From: Lachnospiraceae bacterium
GTDB taxonomy: Bacteria; Bacillota; Clostridia; Lachnospirales; Lachnospiraceae
Length of the DNA stretch: 64,000 nt
Reading direction: 5' to 3'
NCBI GenBank assembly: GCA_015057625.1
Contig: SVDZ01000006.1
Span: 62,001 to 126,000 of the forward strand
In this document: positions 54,416 to 63,337 of the stretch, piece after piece
Layout: the number at the start of each line of letters is the position of its first letter
How positions within the stretch are numbered: the stretch's first letter is position 1
Made by a program: the position numbers and the translations under genes
The notes under the pieces: model-generated
Seen by the model: the letters and a program-made list of their open reading frames with translations, nothing else
Told to the model about the DNA's origin: nothing
The model's database searches: none

Positions 54416-55084
54416 TCATCTATGTTCTTTTTTTATTACAAATCCAAATGTTTTTCCCAAAACTGCTCCAAAGGTCTTGCAGAAAATATAAATATCTGTT
54501 TTAAAAGATACGCTCTCAGCGTATTTAATGCGCAACCTGTTTTTCTTTTTCAGTACGTGTTTCTCATACATTTCATCAGCATTTTCTTCACCGACTATTT
54601 CATCCAAATTTATAAACTCTATTGAACTGAAATCTGTAATACCGGGTCTAACCTTTAGTATTTCTTTTTCATCACCTTCATATGCATTTACATATTGCAG
54701 AAGCTCAGGTCTTGGTCCGATAAAACTCATTTTTCCTAAAAACACCTGTCCTATCTGAGGTATTTCATCCAACTTGGTCTTTCTGAGAAAATTACCTATC
54801 TTAGTAATTCTTGGATCATTAAAAGCTGTAGTTCCTCCACCAACTTTGTCAGCATCCTTTATCATGGTTCTAAATTTACAAATCGTAAAAGTCTTTCCTT
54901 TATATCCACCGCGAGGAGCTCTATAGAAAATAGGAAATCCATCTTCAATTATTATTAAAAGACTGATTATAATATAAAACGGCCAAAGGATGCATAAAGC
55001 AATTCCTGAGACAATAAAATCCAGAATTCGCTTTATATATTTGTTATATATACCGTTATATGCTTTTCCTTTTTTTTCAAGCAT
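54416..55084 (-). CDS. Initiating phosphoglycosyltransferase (short PglC-type sugar transferase)
   Basis: 222 residues. One membrane segment (about 18-38) follows a basic start, then the monotopic catalytic domain: CKFRTMIKDADK, TKLDEIPQIGQVF, GPRPELLQYV and RPGITDFSS. Transfers a sugar-1-phosphate to undecaprenyl phosphate, starting the repeat unit. It lacks the long N-terminal membrane region of WbaP, so it is the minimal PglC-like form. A gap of 117 bp to the next gene downstream holds no visible terminator. Confidence 0.94.
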   Translation of the reverse strand: MLEKKGKAYNGIYNKYIKRILDFIVSGIALCILWPFYIIISLLIIIEDGFPIFYRAPRGGYKGKTFTICKFRTMIKDADKVGGGTTAFNDPRITKIGNFLRKTKLDEIPQIGQVFLGKMSFIGPRPELLQYVNAYEGDEKEILKVRPGITDFSSIEFINLDEIVGEENADEMYEKHVLKKKNRLRIKYAESVSFKTDIYIFCKTFGAVLGKTFGFVIKKEHR

Positions 55085-55105
55085 TATACTTAATCAGTCC
55101 TTTCT

Positions 55106-56215
55106 TCATTCCTGCATTGTTTTTTCCCATGCGCCTACTACCTCTTCCTGCAATCGTTTATAATAAGGCTTTAGAACTGCATTATCAAATTTGCATTTTT
55201 CTTTTTCCATATTTAACAATGCCGGAATATGTTCAATTGCCCTCTCAACATTTTCCACATAACAAACGTAAGGTAAATAATCTATCCACTTATATGTACC
55301 ATAAACTTTATGATTATAATTTCCGAATACAATGCACGGTGTCTCTGTTATTGCGGCAAAAATCATACCATGCAGACGATCTGTAACAACTAATTCTGAA
55401 TTACAGAACTCCTGCATTTTTTCTTTTACCAAATCCAATCTATTATCTACAGTGACATTTTCTTTTGAATGCATATCTGTTCTAATAATTGTCTTTCCTT
55501 GTCTTTCTATTTCATTGATCAAATACTCCCAATCCGAATCCGGAACTTTCTTTTCTGCATCATTTCGGGTACATAATAATATCCCCTCTCTTTTACTTGG
55601 GGAAACCCCGTAATCTTCCATAGTAGTTGACAATACTATATCAGGACAAAGCAATAATTGCATTTTATACAAAGACTTCATTATATCGAATGACTCTGTT
55701 TCCCTCGCTATTATTGTCAAATCTTTTTTCTCACCATATCGACTTACAGACTCTTGGATTTGTTTTTTCACATCATCATTTTCTTTTTCCACATAAAATA
55801 TAGTCTGAGGAAAAATAATCGTTCTATTATCCGGAAAATCTTTTAACAAATCATATCTGAATTTTTCTTCTTTAGGCCATTGATTTCCCATGTTTCCACC
55901 ACCTAAAGAAATAATAATATCATCTTTTTTTATATATTTTTTTAATAATGAACGATTTCTATAATAATCATTCATAGTTATTTCTTTTATTCTTCGTTCA
56001 TCAATTCCAATACTCTTCAGATATTTTTTTTGTGCCAATACAATAGCACTATCTCCTATATTTGTATGAGTAGGAGTACCCGGAACTATTATTTTTTTTC
56101 CTTTTGGATATTTTATATATTTAATTAAGCTATAATTGTATTTTATGCTGCTAACCCTATTTCTTATTTTGTTGTATAAACGTTTAAAAACTATCATAGT
56201 TCCATCTCTTTTCAC
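55106..56215 (-). CDS. Polysaccharide pyruvyl transferase family protein
   Basis: 369 residues, WcaK/CsaB fold. GTPTHTNIGDSAIVLAQKKY opens the N-terminal domain, IISLGGGNMGN follows, and the C-terminal domain has VTDRLHGMIFAAI. Adds a pyruvyl ketal from phosphoenolpyruvate to a sugar, giving a negative charge. Start is uncertain: a GTG at 56215 overlapping the radical SAM stop (GTGA) or an ATG at 56197; the coupled GTG is preferred. Confidence 0.9.
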   Translation of the reverse strand: MKRDGTMIVFKRLYNKIRNRVSSIKYNYSLIKYIKYPKGKKIIVPGTPTHTNIGDSAIVLAQKKYLKSIGIDERRIKEITMNDYYRNRSLLKKYIKKDDIIISLGGGNMGNQWPKEEKFRYDLLKDFPDNRTIIFPQTIFYVEKENDDVKKQIQESVSRYGEKKDLTIIARETESFDIMKSLYKMQLLLCPDIVLSTTMEDYGVSPSKREGILLCTRNDAEKKVPDSDWEYLINEIERQGKTIIRTDMHSKENVTVDNRLDLVKEKMQEFCNSELVVTDRLHGMIFAAITETPCIVFGNYNHKVYGTYKWIDYLPYVCYVENVERAIEHIPALLNMEKEKCKFDNAVLKPYYKRLQEEVVGAWEKTMQE

Positions 56216-57312
56216 ATAATCTTTCTCTTAACTCTTCCCGCGACTTTTCTAACACCCCTATAGCTTTTCACAAAAGTATACTTCATCTTTTTAATAATCA
56301 AATCATTTCTGCTATATTCCAAATTATTTTCACATAATTTATGACTCAAGAACTCATTCATTTCCGGAGACAACCATTTTGTACCATCTTTACATTTTCT
56401 GTTTCTTTCTTCTGCGTATGTCGGCGTTTTTAATTCCGGGATATCTCCAAGTGCAAGAAAGGAATGTCCATTGTAGCAATGCGGCAATTTGCACCCGTAT
56501 CCAACCGGTTCAAAATTTATAGGCTCATCAATTTTTTCATAAATATTATCAATTACTTTCTCGCAATAGCACTGTCTAATATCTCCTGTTTCCAAATTTA
56601 AAATTGCTGACCATTCTCCTGCATAACAAAATTCTTTTCTCTTTTTATAAAATATTTCTGTTTTATAATCAAACAACTTTGATTCAAAAGTTCCCCATAT
56701 TTTTTTATATTCTTCCATGGAATGTTTACTCAATAAATCGATTCCGTCTGTCCTATCATCTCTGGCTATTGTCACATGACACAAAGCGCCTAATTTTTCC
56801 ATACATAATTCTTTTACTTCACCAATGTATGGTTCCAATTCATCTGACGGAGTTAATTCTACAGTAAATGATACTCCACTCTTTTTCATCATTTCTACAT
56901 TTTCAAAAAATATATCAAACAAGTTCAATCTTTTAAATTCTAAATAATGAAATGAGAACTTAATAATTAAATGTTTAAGTAACTTAGCATCCCATGTGGT
57001 AATTTCTTGAAAACGCTTTGTTAATGTTCCATTAGTCACTATCATTACGAAATGCCCTTCATCAAGTAACTCATGAACAACATCAAGAACATCTTCGGAT
57101 ATAAGAGTTTCCCCACCTGCACACATATTTAACAAGCAAGTTCCTCCCAATCTCTCTTTGGAGAGTGCTTTTCTTATTTTCATTTTTGAATGTGTGAAAC
57201 TAGCTACCTTATTACTAAACTTTTCCAACAAAGAAATATAGCAATAATGACATTTTAAATTACACGTTTGAGTTGGTATATAGCAATCAATATACCTTTT
57301 TATAGTTGACAT
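56212..57312 (-). CDS. Radical SAM protein with auxiliary-cluster-type C-terminus
   Basis: 366 residues. The radical SAM site is CNLKCHYCY (C-x3-C-x2-C) near residue 17, followed by the SAM-binding GGE-like MCAGGETLISEDV and MIVTNGTLTKR. The C-terminal third is Cys-rich (FCYAG, RQCYCEK, YGCKLPHC), suggesting a SPASM/twitch-type extra iron-sulfur cluster. Substrate unknown; context suggests a sugar or nucleotide-sugar rather than a peptide, as no precursor peptide gene was found. The frame opens 8 codons earlier, but the ATG at 57312 has AGAGGA 9 nt upstream and lies just after the wzt stop (57317). Confidence 0.9.
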   Translation of the reverse strand: MSTIKRYIDCYIPTQTCNLKCHYCYISLLEKFSNKVASFTHSKMKIRKALSKERLGGTCLLNMCAGGETLISEDVLDVVHELLDEGHFVMIVTNGTLTKRFQEITTWDAKLLKHLIIKFSFHYLEFKRLNLFDIFFENVEMMKKSGVSFTVELTPSDELEPYIGEVKELCMEKLGALCHVTIARDDRTDGIDLLSKHSMEEYKKIWGTFESKLFDYKTEIFYKKRKEFCYAGEWSAILNLETGDIRQCYCEKVIDNIYEKIDEPINFEPVGYGCKLPHCYNGHSFLALGDIPELKTPTYAEERNRKCKDGTKWLSPEMNEFLSHKLCENNLEYSRNDLIIKKMKYTFVKSYRGVRKVAGRVKRKIM

Positions 57313-57316
57313 ACTA

Positions 57317-58621
57317 TTAATTCCTCTCTCTATCACAAATAATTAAAGGATTCGAATAATGATCTCCCCAATATCTGCGTGGCCAAATCATATTATGGTT
57401 AAATCCGGGTACCGTAGCAATTTCGAAGCAATAGATTTCTTTCAATCCATCCAAGCTCATATTCACGCCCAAATTATTAACCTCATAGAATACAGGACTT
57501 ACTGAATATCTTCCGGGAACCAATCTTGAAGTATCCATCACAAATTCAACGCATTGCATCTCTCCTTTGCAAATTCGGAAACCTTCGTCGTTTGTAATCA
57601 TAGTTACCGGACTACCTTCTATTGTCTTGATTATTATACGTAAGAATGCATTTTCAACTTTTTTATCACAGATAAAAGATATTTTTGCCTTTATTGACGT
57701 GCCTAAATCGTAAATTGAATTTTCTTTTTGCTCAGCTTCAAAAGTATGCATATGTAATGGTAAATTTCTAAATTCAGGATCTCTCTTTAATTGACTCAAA
57801 TCCACAAAACTTTCTGAATTACTTTTACTTCCCAAATATACTTCTATCGCCTTTTCAACATCTCCCTCAAACACGACTCTTCCCTTATCAAGCACAATAC
57901 ATCTGTCACAAAGTTGTCTAATTGTATTCATATTGTGACTAACATATAATACTGTCCTACCATCTTTCTTAGCTGCATCTCTCATCTTTTCAAGACACTT
58001 CTTCTGGAAAGCCATATCTCCAACGGCCAATACCTCATCCATTATCATTATCTCACTATCCAAATGAGCTGCAACTGAAAATGCAAGTTTTACATACATA
58101 CCGCTTGAGTATCTTTTTACGGGAGTATCAATGAATTCTCTGACCTCTGAGAATTCTATAATATCCTCCATCTTAGCATCTATCTCTGCCTTGGTCATTC
58201 CAAGTATCGCACCGTTCATATATACATTTTCACGGCCTGTCATTTCAGGACTGAATCCTGTTCCTACCTCGAGCATGGATGCAATACGACCATAAGTATC
58301 AATTTCTCCGTCAGTCGGTGCTGTTACACGAGATAAAAGTTTTAACAATGTACTCTTACCTGCCCCATTGCTTCCTATAATTCCTACCGCCTCACCTTTA
58401 TAGATTGTTAAATCTATTCCGTTTAAAGCCATAAATGTTTCACCGTTACTTCTTTGATCTGTTCCAATAATTGTGTTTGGATCTTCTTTTCCTCGCACTT
58501 TGGCCCACCAGCTCTGTATATCACCCTGGAGGGTTCCTCCTCCAATCTGTCCTAATCTATATCTTTTTTTCACATTAGAAAGTTGAATCATAACTTCCTT
58601 GTTTTGATTTTGGTTTCCCAT
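57317..58621 (-). CDS. wzt: Polysaccharide ABC exporter ATPase with C-terminal glycan-binding domain (Wzt)
   Basis: 434 residues. ATPase domain ~1-255: Walker A GSNGAGKST, signature RYSSGMYVKLAFSVA, Walker B IMIMDEVLAVGD, H-loop YVSHNMN. The C-terminal ~150 residues (from about FVDLSQLKRDPEFR) form a Wzt_C-type beta-sandwich that, in Gram-negative O-antigen systems, recognises the finished chain's terminal group. Its presence suggests the polymer is capped before export. AAGGAG lies 8 nt before the ATG; 73 bp separate it from the permease gene. Confidence 0.94.
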   Translation of the reverse strand: MGNQNQNKEVMIQLSNVKKRYRLGQIGGGTLQGDIQSWWAKVRGKEDPNTIIGTDQRSNGETFMALNGIDLTIYKGEAVGIIGSNGAGKSTLLKLLSRVTAPTDGEIDTYGRIASMLEVGTGFSPEMTGRENVYMNGAILGMTKAEIDAKMEDIIEFSEVREFIDTPVKRYSSGMYVKLAFSVAAHLDSEIMIMDEVLAVGDMAFQKKCLEKMRDAAKKDGRTVLYVSHNMNTIRQLCDRCIVLDKGRVVFEGDVEKAIEVYLGSKSNSESFVDLSQLKRDPEFRNLPLHMHTFEAEQKENSIYDLGTSIKAKISFICDKKVENAFLRIIIKTIEGSPVTMITNDEGFRICKGEMQCVEFVMDTSRLVPGRYSVSPVFYEVNNLGVNMSLDGLKEIYCFEIATVPGFNHNMIWPRRYWGDHYSNPLIICDRERN

Positions 58622-58694
58622 ACCAAGTACTCCTTGTACAATATGTTTGCCCCACCTTCACTTTGTTTAGAGGAGGGGGACATCTACTTCGTAG

Positions 58695-59564
58695 TTATAC
58701 TGTATCCATAAATGTTCTCTCAACTTTGTTGAACAACATAATTCCTAAAAGGGTTAATGCTATTGTCACAATCCAAGAAATGCCCAAATACAATGGCTCA
58801 ACACTTCCCTGGCCTAATATTCCATATCTAAATACCTCAACCGGTGCACTGACAGGATTGATAAGCATTATAGTTTTGAGAGTTTCATTTTTGATTTGTG
58901 AGATTGGATAAACTATCGGTGTGGCATACATCCAAAGCTGCACACCAAATCCAACCAAAATAGCCAGGTCTCTATATTTTGTAGTCATACTTGATACGAT
59001 AATTCCTACTCCCAGTCCCAGCAATCCTAAATGAACTAATACGACCGGAATTGCAAGACAGGCCATCCAGTTTGGATGTACTTCTCCCTTAAAGAGATAG
59101 TAAGCCAAAAAACCTAAGACCAAAGTCATTTGAACACCAAATAAAATAATAGCTGAAATTACATTCGATATAGGTATCGTCAATCGTGGAAAATAAACCT
59201 TTCCGAATACATTTGCATTTGCTGTAAATGTACTTGCATTTTGAGTAACACTGCTTGAAAAAAATATCCATATTGCATTGCTGCAAAGATAAAAAAGAAT
59301 TTTGGGAACTCCTTCAGTTCCGATACCTGCAATTCCTCCAAATACAATTGTATAAATAATACTTGTAATGAAAGGATTCAGAAAAATCCATGCAGGCCCA
59401 AGAATTGTTTGTTTGTATCTAACAAAAACTGAGCGTTTAGTAAACAACCATATTAAATCTCTATATCTAAATACCTCTTTTAACTTCAAATCCAAAAGCT
59501 TATGCTTTGATGAAATATGTACATGATAAGGTGCCGATTTTTGAACAACACTTTCAGTATTCAT
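58695..59564 (-). CDS. wzm: Polysaccharide ABC exporter permease (Wzm/TagG type)
   Basis: 289 residues, ABC-2 family with six hydrophobic helices. KEVFRYRDLIWLFTKRSVFV and RYKQTILGPAWIFLNP are the family's N-terminal amphipathic helix and first helix entry. Moves lipid-linked polysaccharide across the membrane with Wzt. First gene of the polysaccharide operon, with an extended -10 promoter ~132 bp upstream. AGGAAAGG precedes the ATG. Confidence 0.94.
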   Translation of the reverse strand: MNTESVVQKSAPYHVHISSKHKLLDLKLKEVFRYRDLIWLFTKRSVFVRYKQTILGPAWIFLNPFITSIIYTIVFGGIAGIGTEGVPKILFYLCSNAIWIFFSSSVTQNASTFTANANVFGKVYFPRLTIPISNVISAIILFGVQMTLVLGFLAYYLFKGEVHPNWMACLAIPVVLVHLGLLGLGVGIIVSSMTTKYRDLAILVGFGVQLWMYATPIVYPISQIKNETLKTIMLINPVSAPVEVFRYGILGQGSVEPLYLGISWIVTIALTLLGIMLFNKVERTFMDTV

Positions 59565-59695
59565 TTTATGTTTTTCCTTTCCTACCGAATCAACTCTTAC
59601 CCCTGTGCATCAATCAAGTTCACAATGGGTCTATGCATTTCTAAATGTCTACATAACATAATTCTAAACTATAATCTTTTCGCGCACTATGTACA

Positions 59696-59701
59696 ATTAT
59701 A
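59696..59701 (-). promoter_or_regulatory. Extended -10 promoter of the polysaccharide cluster
   Basis: Minus-strand TGC-TATAAT (extended -10), with only a weak -35 (TGGCTA) 17 bp upstream. It would give a 5' leader of about 125 nt before wzm. No riboswitch-like structure was recognised in the leader. Confidence 0.5.
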
Positions 59702-59767
59702 GCATATCTGTCGCTTTTTAGCCACCCTGCAATAGTTTAGTCCGTATTATTCATTAATCCTCCCACT

Positions 59768-59802
59768 AAAAACAGGTCGGCATCATCACCGACCTGTTTT
59801 TT
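59768..59802 (-). terminator. Terminator of the outer metallophosphoesterase gene
   Basis: AAAAACAGGTCGG (59768-59780) and CCGACCTGTTTTT (59789-59801) make a perfect 13-bp stem with an 8-nt loop and flanking A/T tracts. It isolates the polysaccharide promoter from upstream transcription. Confidence 0.85.
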
Positions 59803-59812
59803 AATATACTCT

Positions 59813-60694
59813 TTATTTTTCTGCACTTTCCTCAGGTTCCAAGTCAACTACCACTATCTCAGGTGAATTATTAAACCTAGGAAGCGCGACACCTTCCAAT
59901 GCCAAACCGGAAGAGATAATACACTTTCCTTTTTTACCTTCAAATAATCCGTAAACGTTTTCCTGGAACCAGCCTTTATCTTTAACATACAATCCTTTTT
60001 TAATCAAAGGAATTCTAACGATTCCTCCGTGATAATGTCCACTGAGAACCATATTAACCGAACTCTTATCCAAATAACCCCAATCTACCCAAGAAGTTGG
60101 AATATGATCAAGTAATAATTTGAATCGCTTTGTATCTTCAAATGACTTCATAAAATCTTCTGTTTCTCTTTGATCATCTACATCAACTTCTGTCATTTTT
60201 GATACACCATAGAAACCTTCATAACCACCGATTCTGATTTTATTGTCATTTACTTTAATGTCCTTAAAATCTCTATCTAGCACTACTGCACCATATTTTT
60301 TCAATTTATCTGCAAGAACATCACCGTGTTTATCAATCCACTCTGACTCAGCATTTCCATAACAGAAATATACCTTTGCCACTTCTGAGAGTTGCTGTAT
60401 AAGGCTACCAATAACCTTGAATTCTGTATCATCACTGCTTACCATACCACCGGTCATAACTATAATATTAGGCTGCTGTTGTTTCACCATTTCAACCAGT
60501 TTCTTATTATTATCTCCAAAGTCTTTGTTATGCAAGTCAGTTAACTGAACAATACGCATATTACTTTTAACTTGTGATTTTACCGTATACTTTGTGACTA
60601 CAACTTCATCGTTGAATACTGCATAAACATATATCGTATATCCCACGATTGAAAAAAGTATTAAGCACAATAAAATTTTAATCAACTTTCCCAT
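59813..60694 (-). CDS. Metallophosphoesterase paralogue with altered active site
   Basis: 293 residues: membrane helix near residues 5-27, then a calcineurin-like domain related along its whole length to the protein at 37022-37906 (shared IGGYxGFY, HIPTxWVDWxY, SGHYHGG, FNNSPEIVVVD). It keeps TDLHNKDFG and SGHYHGG. However, the metal-bridging G-D motif reads MTGGMVSS, and the catalytic G-N-H-E motif reads YGNAESEW. Loss of both Asp and His suggests a pseudoenzyme or changed chemistry. AAAGGA lies before the ATG; a strong terminator follows. Confidence 0.85.
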   Translation of the reverse strand: MGKLIKILLCLILFSIVGYTIYVYAVFNDEVVVTKYTVKSQVKSNMRIVQLTDLHNKDFGDNNKKLVEMVKQQQPNIIVMTGGMVSSDDTEFKVIGSLIQQLSEVAKVYFCYGNAESEWIDKHGDVLADKLKKYGAVVLDRDFKDIKVNDNKIRIGGYEGFYGVSKMTEVDVDDQRETEDFMKSFEDTKRFKLLLDHIPTSWVDWGYLDKSSVNMVLSGHYHGGIVRIPLIKKGLYVKDKGWFQENVYGLFEGKKGKCIISSGLALEGVALPRFNNSPEIVVVDLEPEESAEK

Positions 60695-60799
60695 AATATC
60701 ATTCCTTTTAATTATAATTTAACTGCTTACAATTTTTCACCTTTTACCCCAAAACACATCTTACAGTTTTAATTATCTAACCTCTCTGCCAGCATTCAA

Positions 60800-62104
60800 T
60801 TAATCAAGTATTCCCGGAATAACATTGTTCTCCAAAAGCTGTTCATATGTCTGTGGTTTAACCATCCAATCACTCTTTCCTTCCTTAACAAGTACAACAC
60901 CCGGTTTAGTGTTATTATTGTAGTTCATAGCCATTGAATATCCGTATGCACCTGTAGAATACATAGCAAGGATATCTCCCATCTCAACTGAAGACGGAAC
61001 CATAAAATCTGTCAAAAGGATGTCTCCTGACTCACAATACTTTCCACAAACTGTAACTTTGTCATCCTTTGCTTCTTCTGCTTTGTTTGCAATGATTGCA
61101 TCGTATTCTGCCTGATAGAGAGCTACTCTGATATTGTCACCCATACCACCATCTACAGAGATATACTTTCTAAGACCTCTGATATCTTTAATCTGTCCAA
61201 TGGTATAAAGTGTAAGACCTGCCTCAGCAACAATAGATCTTCCCGGCTCGATTACAGCTGTTGGAACTGCAATTCCAATCTGCTCTGCTCTTTCCTGCAA
61301 TCTCTTCATAAGCGGATCAAGGAAGAAACTGTATGGCTTTCTCTGCTCGTCAATATAAATTGCTCCGAATCCGCCTCCGAAATTAACTTCTTTAACATCT
61401 GCTCCAAATTCTTTCTTGATACGTCCTGCCCAGTCCATAAGTACATCAAGTGCTTCAAGATATGCATCATTTTCAAATAACTGTGAACCTATATGCATGT
61501 GCAATCCTGTGAACTCCAAATATTCCGAATCAAGAATCTGCTTGATAATTGGAAGAAATACATCTTCATCAAGAGGAACACCAAACTTTGAATCTTTCTT
61601 TCCGGTTACAATGAAATCGTGTGTGCTTGCTGCAACACCGGGTGTGATTCTAACCATAATATTCATTTTCTTGTTATATTTCTTACATGCTTCCTCAATC
61701 AATGGGACTTCATTAAGTCCGTCGAGAATAATTCTTCCCACTCCGTACTCAACTGCCATATCAATCTCAGAAGGAAGTTTGTTATTTCCGTTAAACTCAA
61801 CTCTCTCAGCAGGGAATCCTACTTTTTTAGCAGTATAAATCTCTCCACCCGAAACTACATCAATGCATGCACCTTCTCTTTTTAAAATTTCATACATGCC
61901 TTCAACACAGAATGCCTTTGAAGCATATGCTACCCTGCTTCCCGGATACTTGTCCGTGAAGTCTCTCTTTAATTCATCAAGTCTTCCCTTGATGTCAGAA
62001 TAAGACATAACATAGAGGGGGGTTCCATATTCTTTTGCTAACTGTGTTGTGTCGCAACCATCGAAATATAATTTTCCGTTTTTAATTTCTTTGATACTGT
62101 TCAT
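60800..62104 (-). CDS. lysA: Diaminopimelate decarboxylase (LysA)
   Basis: Last step of lysine synthesis: decarboxylates meso-diaminopimelate, PLP-dependent, cytoplasmic. 434 residues, full length. PLP-lysine in VAYASKAF; SGGEIYTAKK; phosphate-binding and dimer motifs NFGGGFGAIY, EPGRSIVAEAG and CGKYCESGDIL. The frame is open 15 codons upstream, but AGGAG 8 nt before the ATG at 62104 decides the start. Own promoter at 62193-62222. Confidence 0.96.
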   Translation of the reverse strand: MNSIKEIKNGKLYFDGCDTTQLAKEYGTPLYVMSYSDIKGRLDELKRDFTDKYPGSRVAYASKAFCVEGMYEILKREGACIDVVSGGEIYTAKKVGFPAERVEFNGNNKLPSEIDMAVEYGVGRIILDGLNEVPLIEEACKKYNKKMNIMVRITPGVAASTHDFIVTGKKDSKFGVPLDEDVFLPIIKQILDSEYLEFTGLHMHIGSQLFENDAYLEALDVLMDWAGRIKKEFGADVKEVNFGGGFGAIYIDEQRKPYSFFLDPLMKRLQERAEQIGIAVPTAVIEPGRSIVAEAGLTLYTIGQIKDIRGLRKYISVDGGMGDNIRVALYQAEYDAIIANKAEEAKDDKVTVCGKYCESGDILLTDFMVPSSVEMGDILAMYSTGAYGYSMAMNYNNNTKPGVVLVKEGKSDWMVKPQTYEQLLENNVIPGILD

Positions 62105-62192
62105 AAAATTTCTCCTAATGATGTATATATTTTTCAGACCATTCGCCATATTTCATCAACAAATTCTGTCGACAAATGAATAGACTTTTTTA

Positions 62193-62222
62193 ATTATATC
62201 ACATTATTAATAGTACTCTCAA
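62193..62222 (-). promoter_or_regulatory. Promoter of lysA
   Basis: Minus-strand TTGAGA (62222-62217), 18-bp spacer, TATAAT (62198-62193) with an upstream TG. The leader of about 80 nt is too short for a lysine riboswitch. Confidence 0.7.
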
Positions 62223-62272
62223 TATTTTTTAAAAAATGAACAAACATATTTCAGCGTGGAGAACAGCAAAGA

Positions 62273-62302
62273 GGATGTACAATACGGTATCATTGTACAT
62301 CC
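62273..62302 (-). terminator. Terminator of the 2-hydroxyacid dehydrogenase gene
   Basis: GGATGTACAAT (62273-62283) pairs with ATTGTACATCC (62292-62302), an 11-bp stem with an 8-nt loop, 26 nt beyond the stop codon. The U-tract (TCTTTG) is modest. Confidence 0.65.
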
Positions 62303-62327
62303 CCTATTATTTTAGTGATTTATTCAA

Positions 62328-63317
62328 TTATGCAATATCATTTCCGGTTCTTACTCCGTTTTTTGCATCCATCATATTGTCAAGAGTAGTCTCTGCTATA
62401 GCTGCTAACGCCTCCATAGTGTAAAAGCCCTGATGCGATGTGATAAGTACATTTGGAAAAGCCAATAATCTGGCTGTAACCGAATGTTCCATAATTTCAT
62501 CCGAACGGTCTTCATACACATTTCCTGTCTCTTCCTCATACACATCAAGTCCTACTCCAAGGAATTTATTTAAACGAATTCCTTCGATAAGTTCTTTAGT
62601 ATCAACCAAAGCCCCTCTTGAAGTATTTACCAGAATAACTCCATCCTTCATCTTTTTGATAGATTCGATGTTTATCATATGGTATGTGGAATCCATAAGC
62701 GGACAATGCAGTGAAATAAGATCACTCTGTGCAAGAAGTTCGTCCAAAGTAACGTACTCAACAAAATCCTTTAATTCCGGATTTTCGTAAACATCATATG
62801 CAATAACTCTCATGCCAAATCCTCTGCAGATTCTGCACATTACAGCGCCGATTTTACCTGTACCGACAATACCGGCGGTCTTACCAAAGAAATTAACACC
62901 TCTGAGTCCTTTTAATGTGTAGTCATTCTCACGAACTTTGTTGTAGGCTTTGTATAATCTTCTGTTAACTGCAAGCGCAAGTCCCATAGCAAGTTCTGCC
63001 ACCGATTCCGGAGAATAACCGGGAACACGCTTTACAACCATTCCCAATTCTTTTGCCTTTTCAGTGTCTACATTATTAAAACCTGCACAACGCATCAGCA
63101 CTGCCTTAACTCCACACTCGTGAAGAACTTCCAATGTCGCCGCCCCAACATCAGCACTTACAAATGCACAAACCGCATCATATCCAACTGCGATTTTAGC
63201 TGTCATAGGTTCCAGTTCATGATCAATATAATCGATTTCGATTTCCGGATATTTTACAAGAACCGGATCAAATGATTTTTTGTCATAATTTTTTGCTGCA
63301 TAAAATAATAGTTTCAT
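62328..63317 (-). CDS. D-2-hydroxyacid dehydrogenase (D-lactate dehydrogenase type)
   Basis: 329 residues, NAD-dependent. Substrate domain starts KLLFYAAKNYDKKSF; the nucleotide-binding loop is VGTGKIGAVMCRICRGFG; HCPLMDSTYHMI and NTSRGALVDTKEL mark the catalytic Arg region; DVYEEETGNVYED and the active-site His in TSHQGFYTMEA follow the fermentative D-LdhA pattern. Likely reduces pyruvate to D-lactate, although other 2-keto acids are possible. AAGGAG lies 9 nt before the ATG at 63317; six more in-frame codons upstream are rejected. Confidence 0.9.
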   Translation of the reverse strand: MKLLFYAAKNYDKKSFDPVLVKYPEIEIDYIDHELEPMTAKIAVGYDAVCAFVSADVGAATLEVLHECGVKAVLMRCAGFNNVDTEKAKELGMVVKRVPGYSPESVAELAMGLALAVNRRLYKAYNKVRENDYTLKGLRGVNFFGKTAGIVGTGKIGAVMCRICRGFGMRVIAYDVYENPELKDFVEYVTLDELLAQSDLISLHCPLMDSTYHMINIESIKKMKDGVILVNTSRGALVDTKELIEGIRLNKFLGVGLDVYEEETGNVYEDRSDEIMEHSVTARLLAFPNVLITSHQGFYTMEALAAIAETTLDNMMDAKNGVRTGNDIA

Positions 63318-63337
63318 ACCTTGTCTCCTTTTCATTT

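Noticed and set aside
62105..62222. Lysine riboswitch before lysA
   Set aside because: The leader from the promoter at 62193-62222 is only about 80 nt and shows none of the conserved L-box segments.
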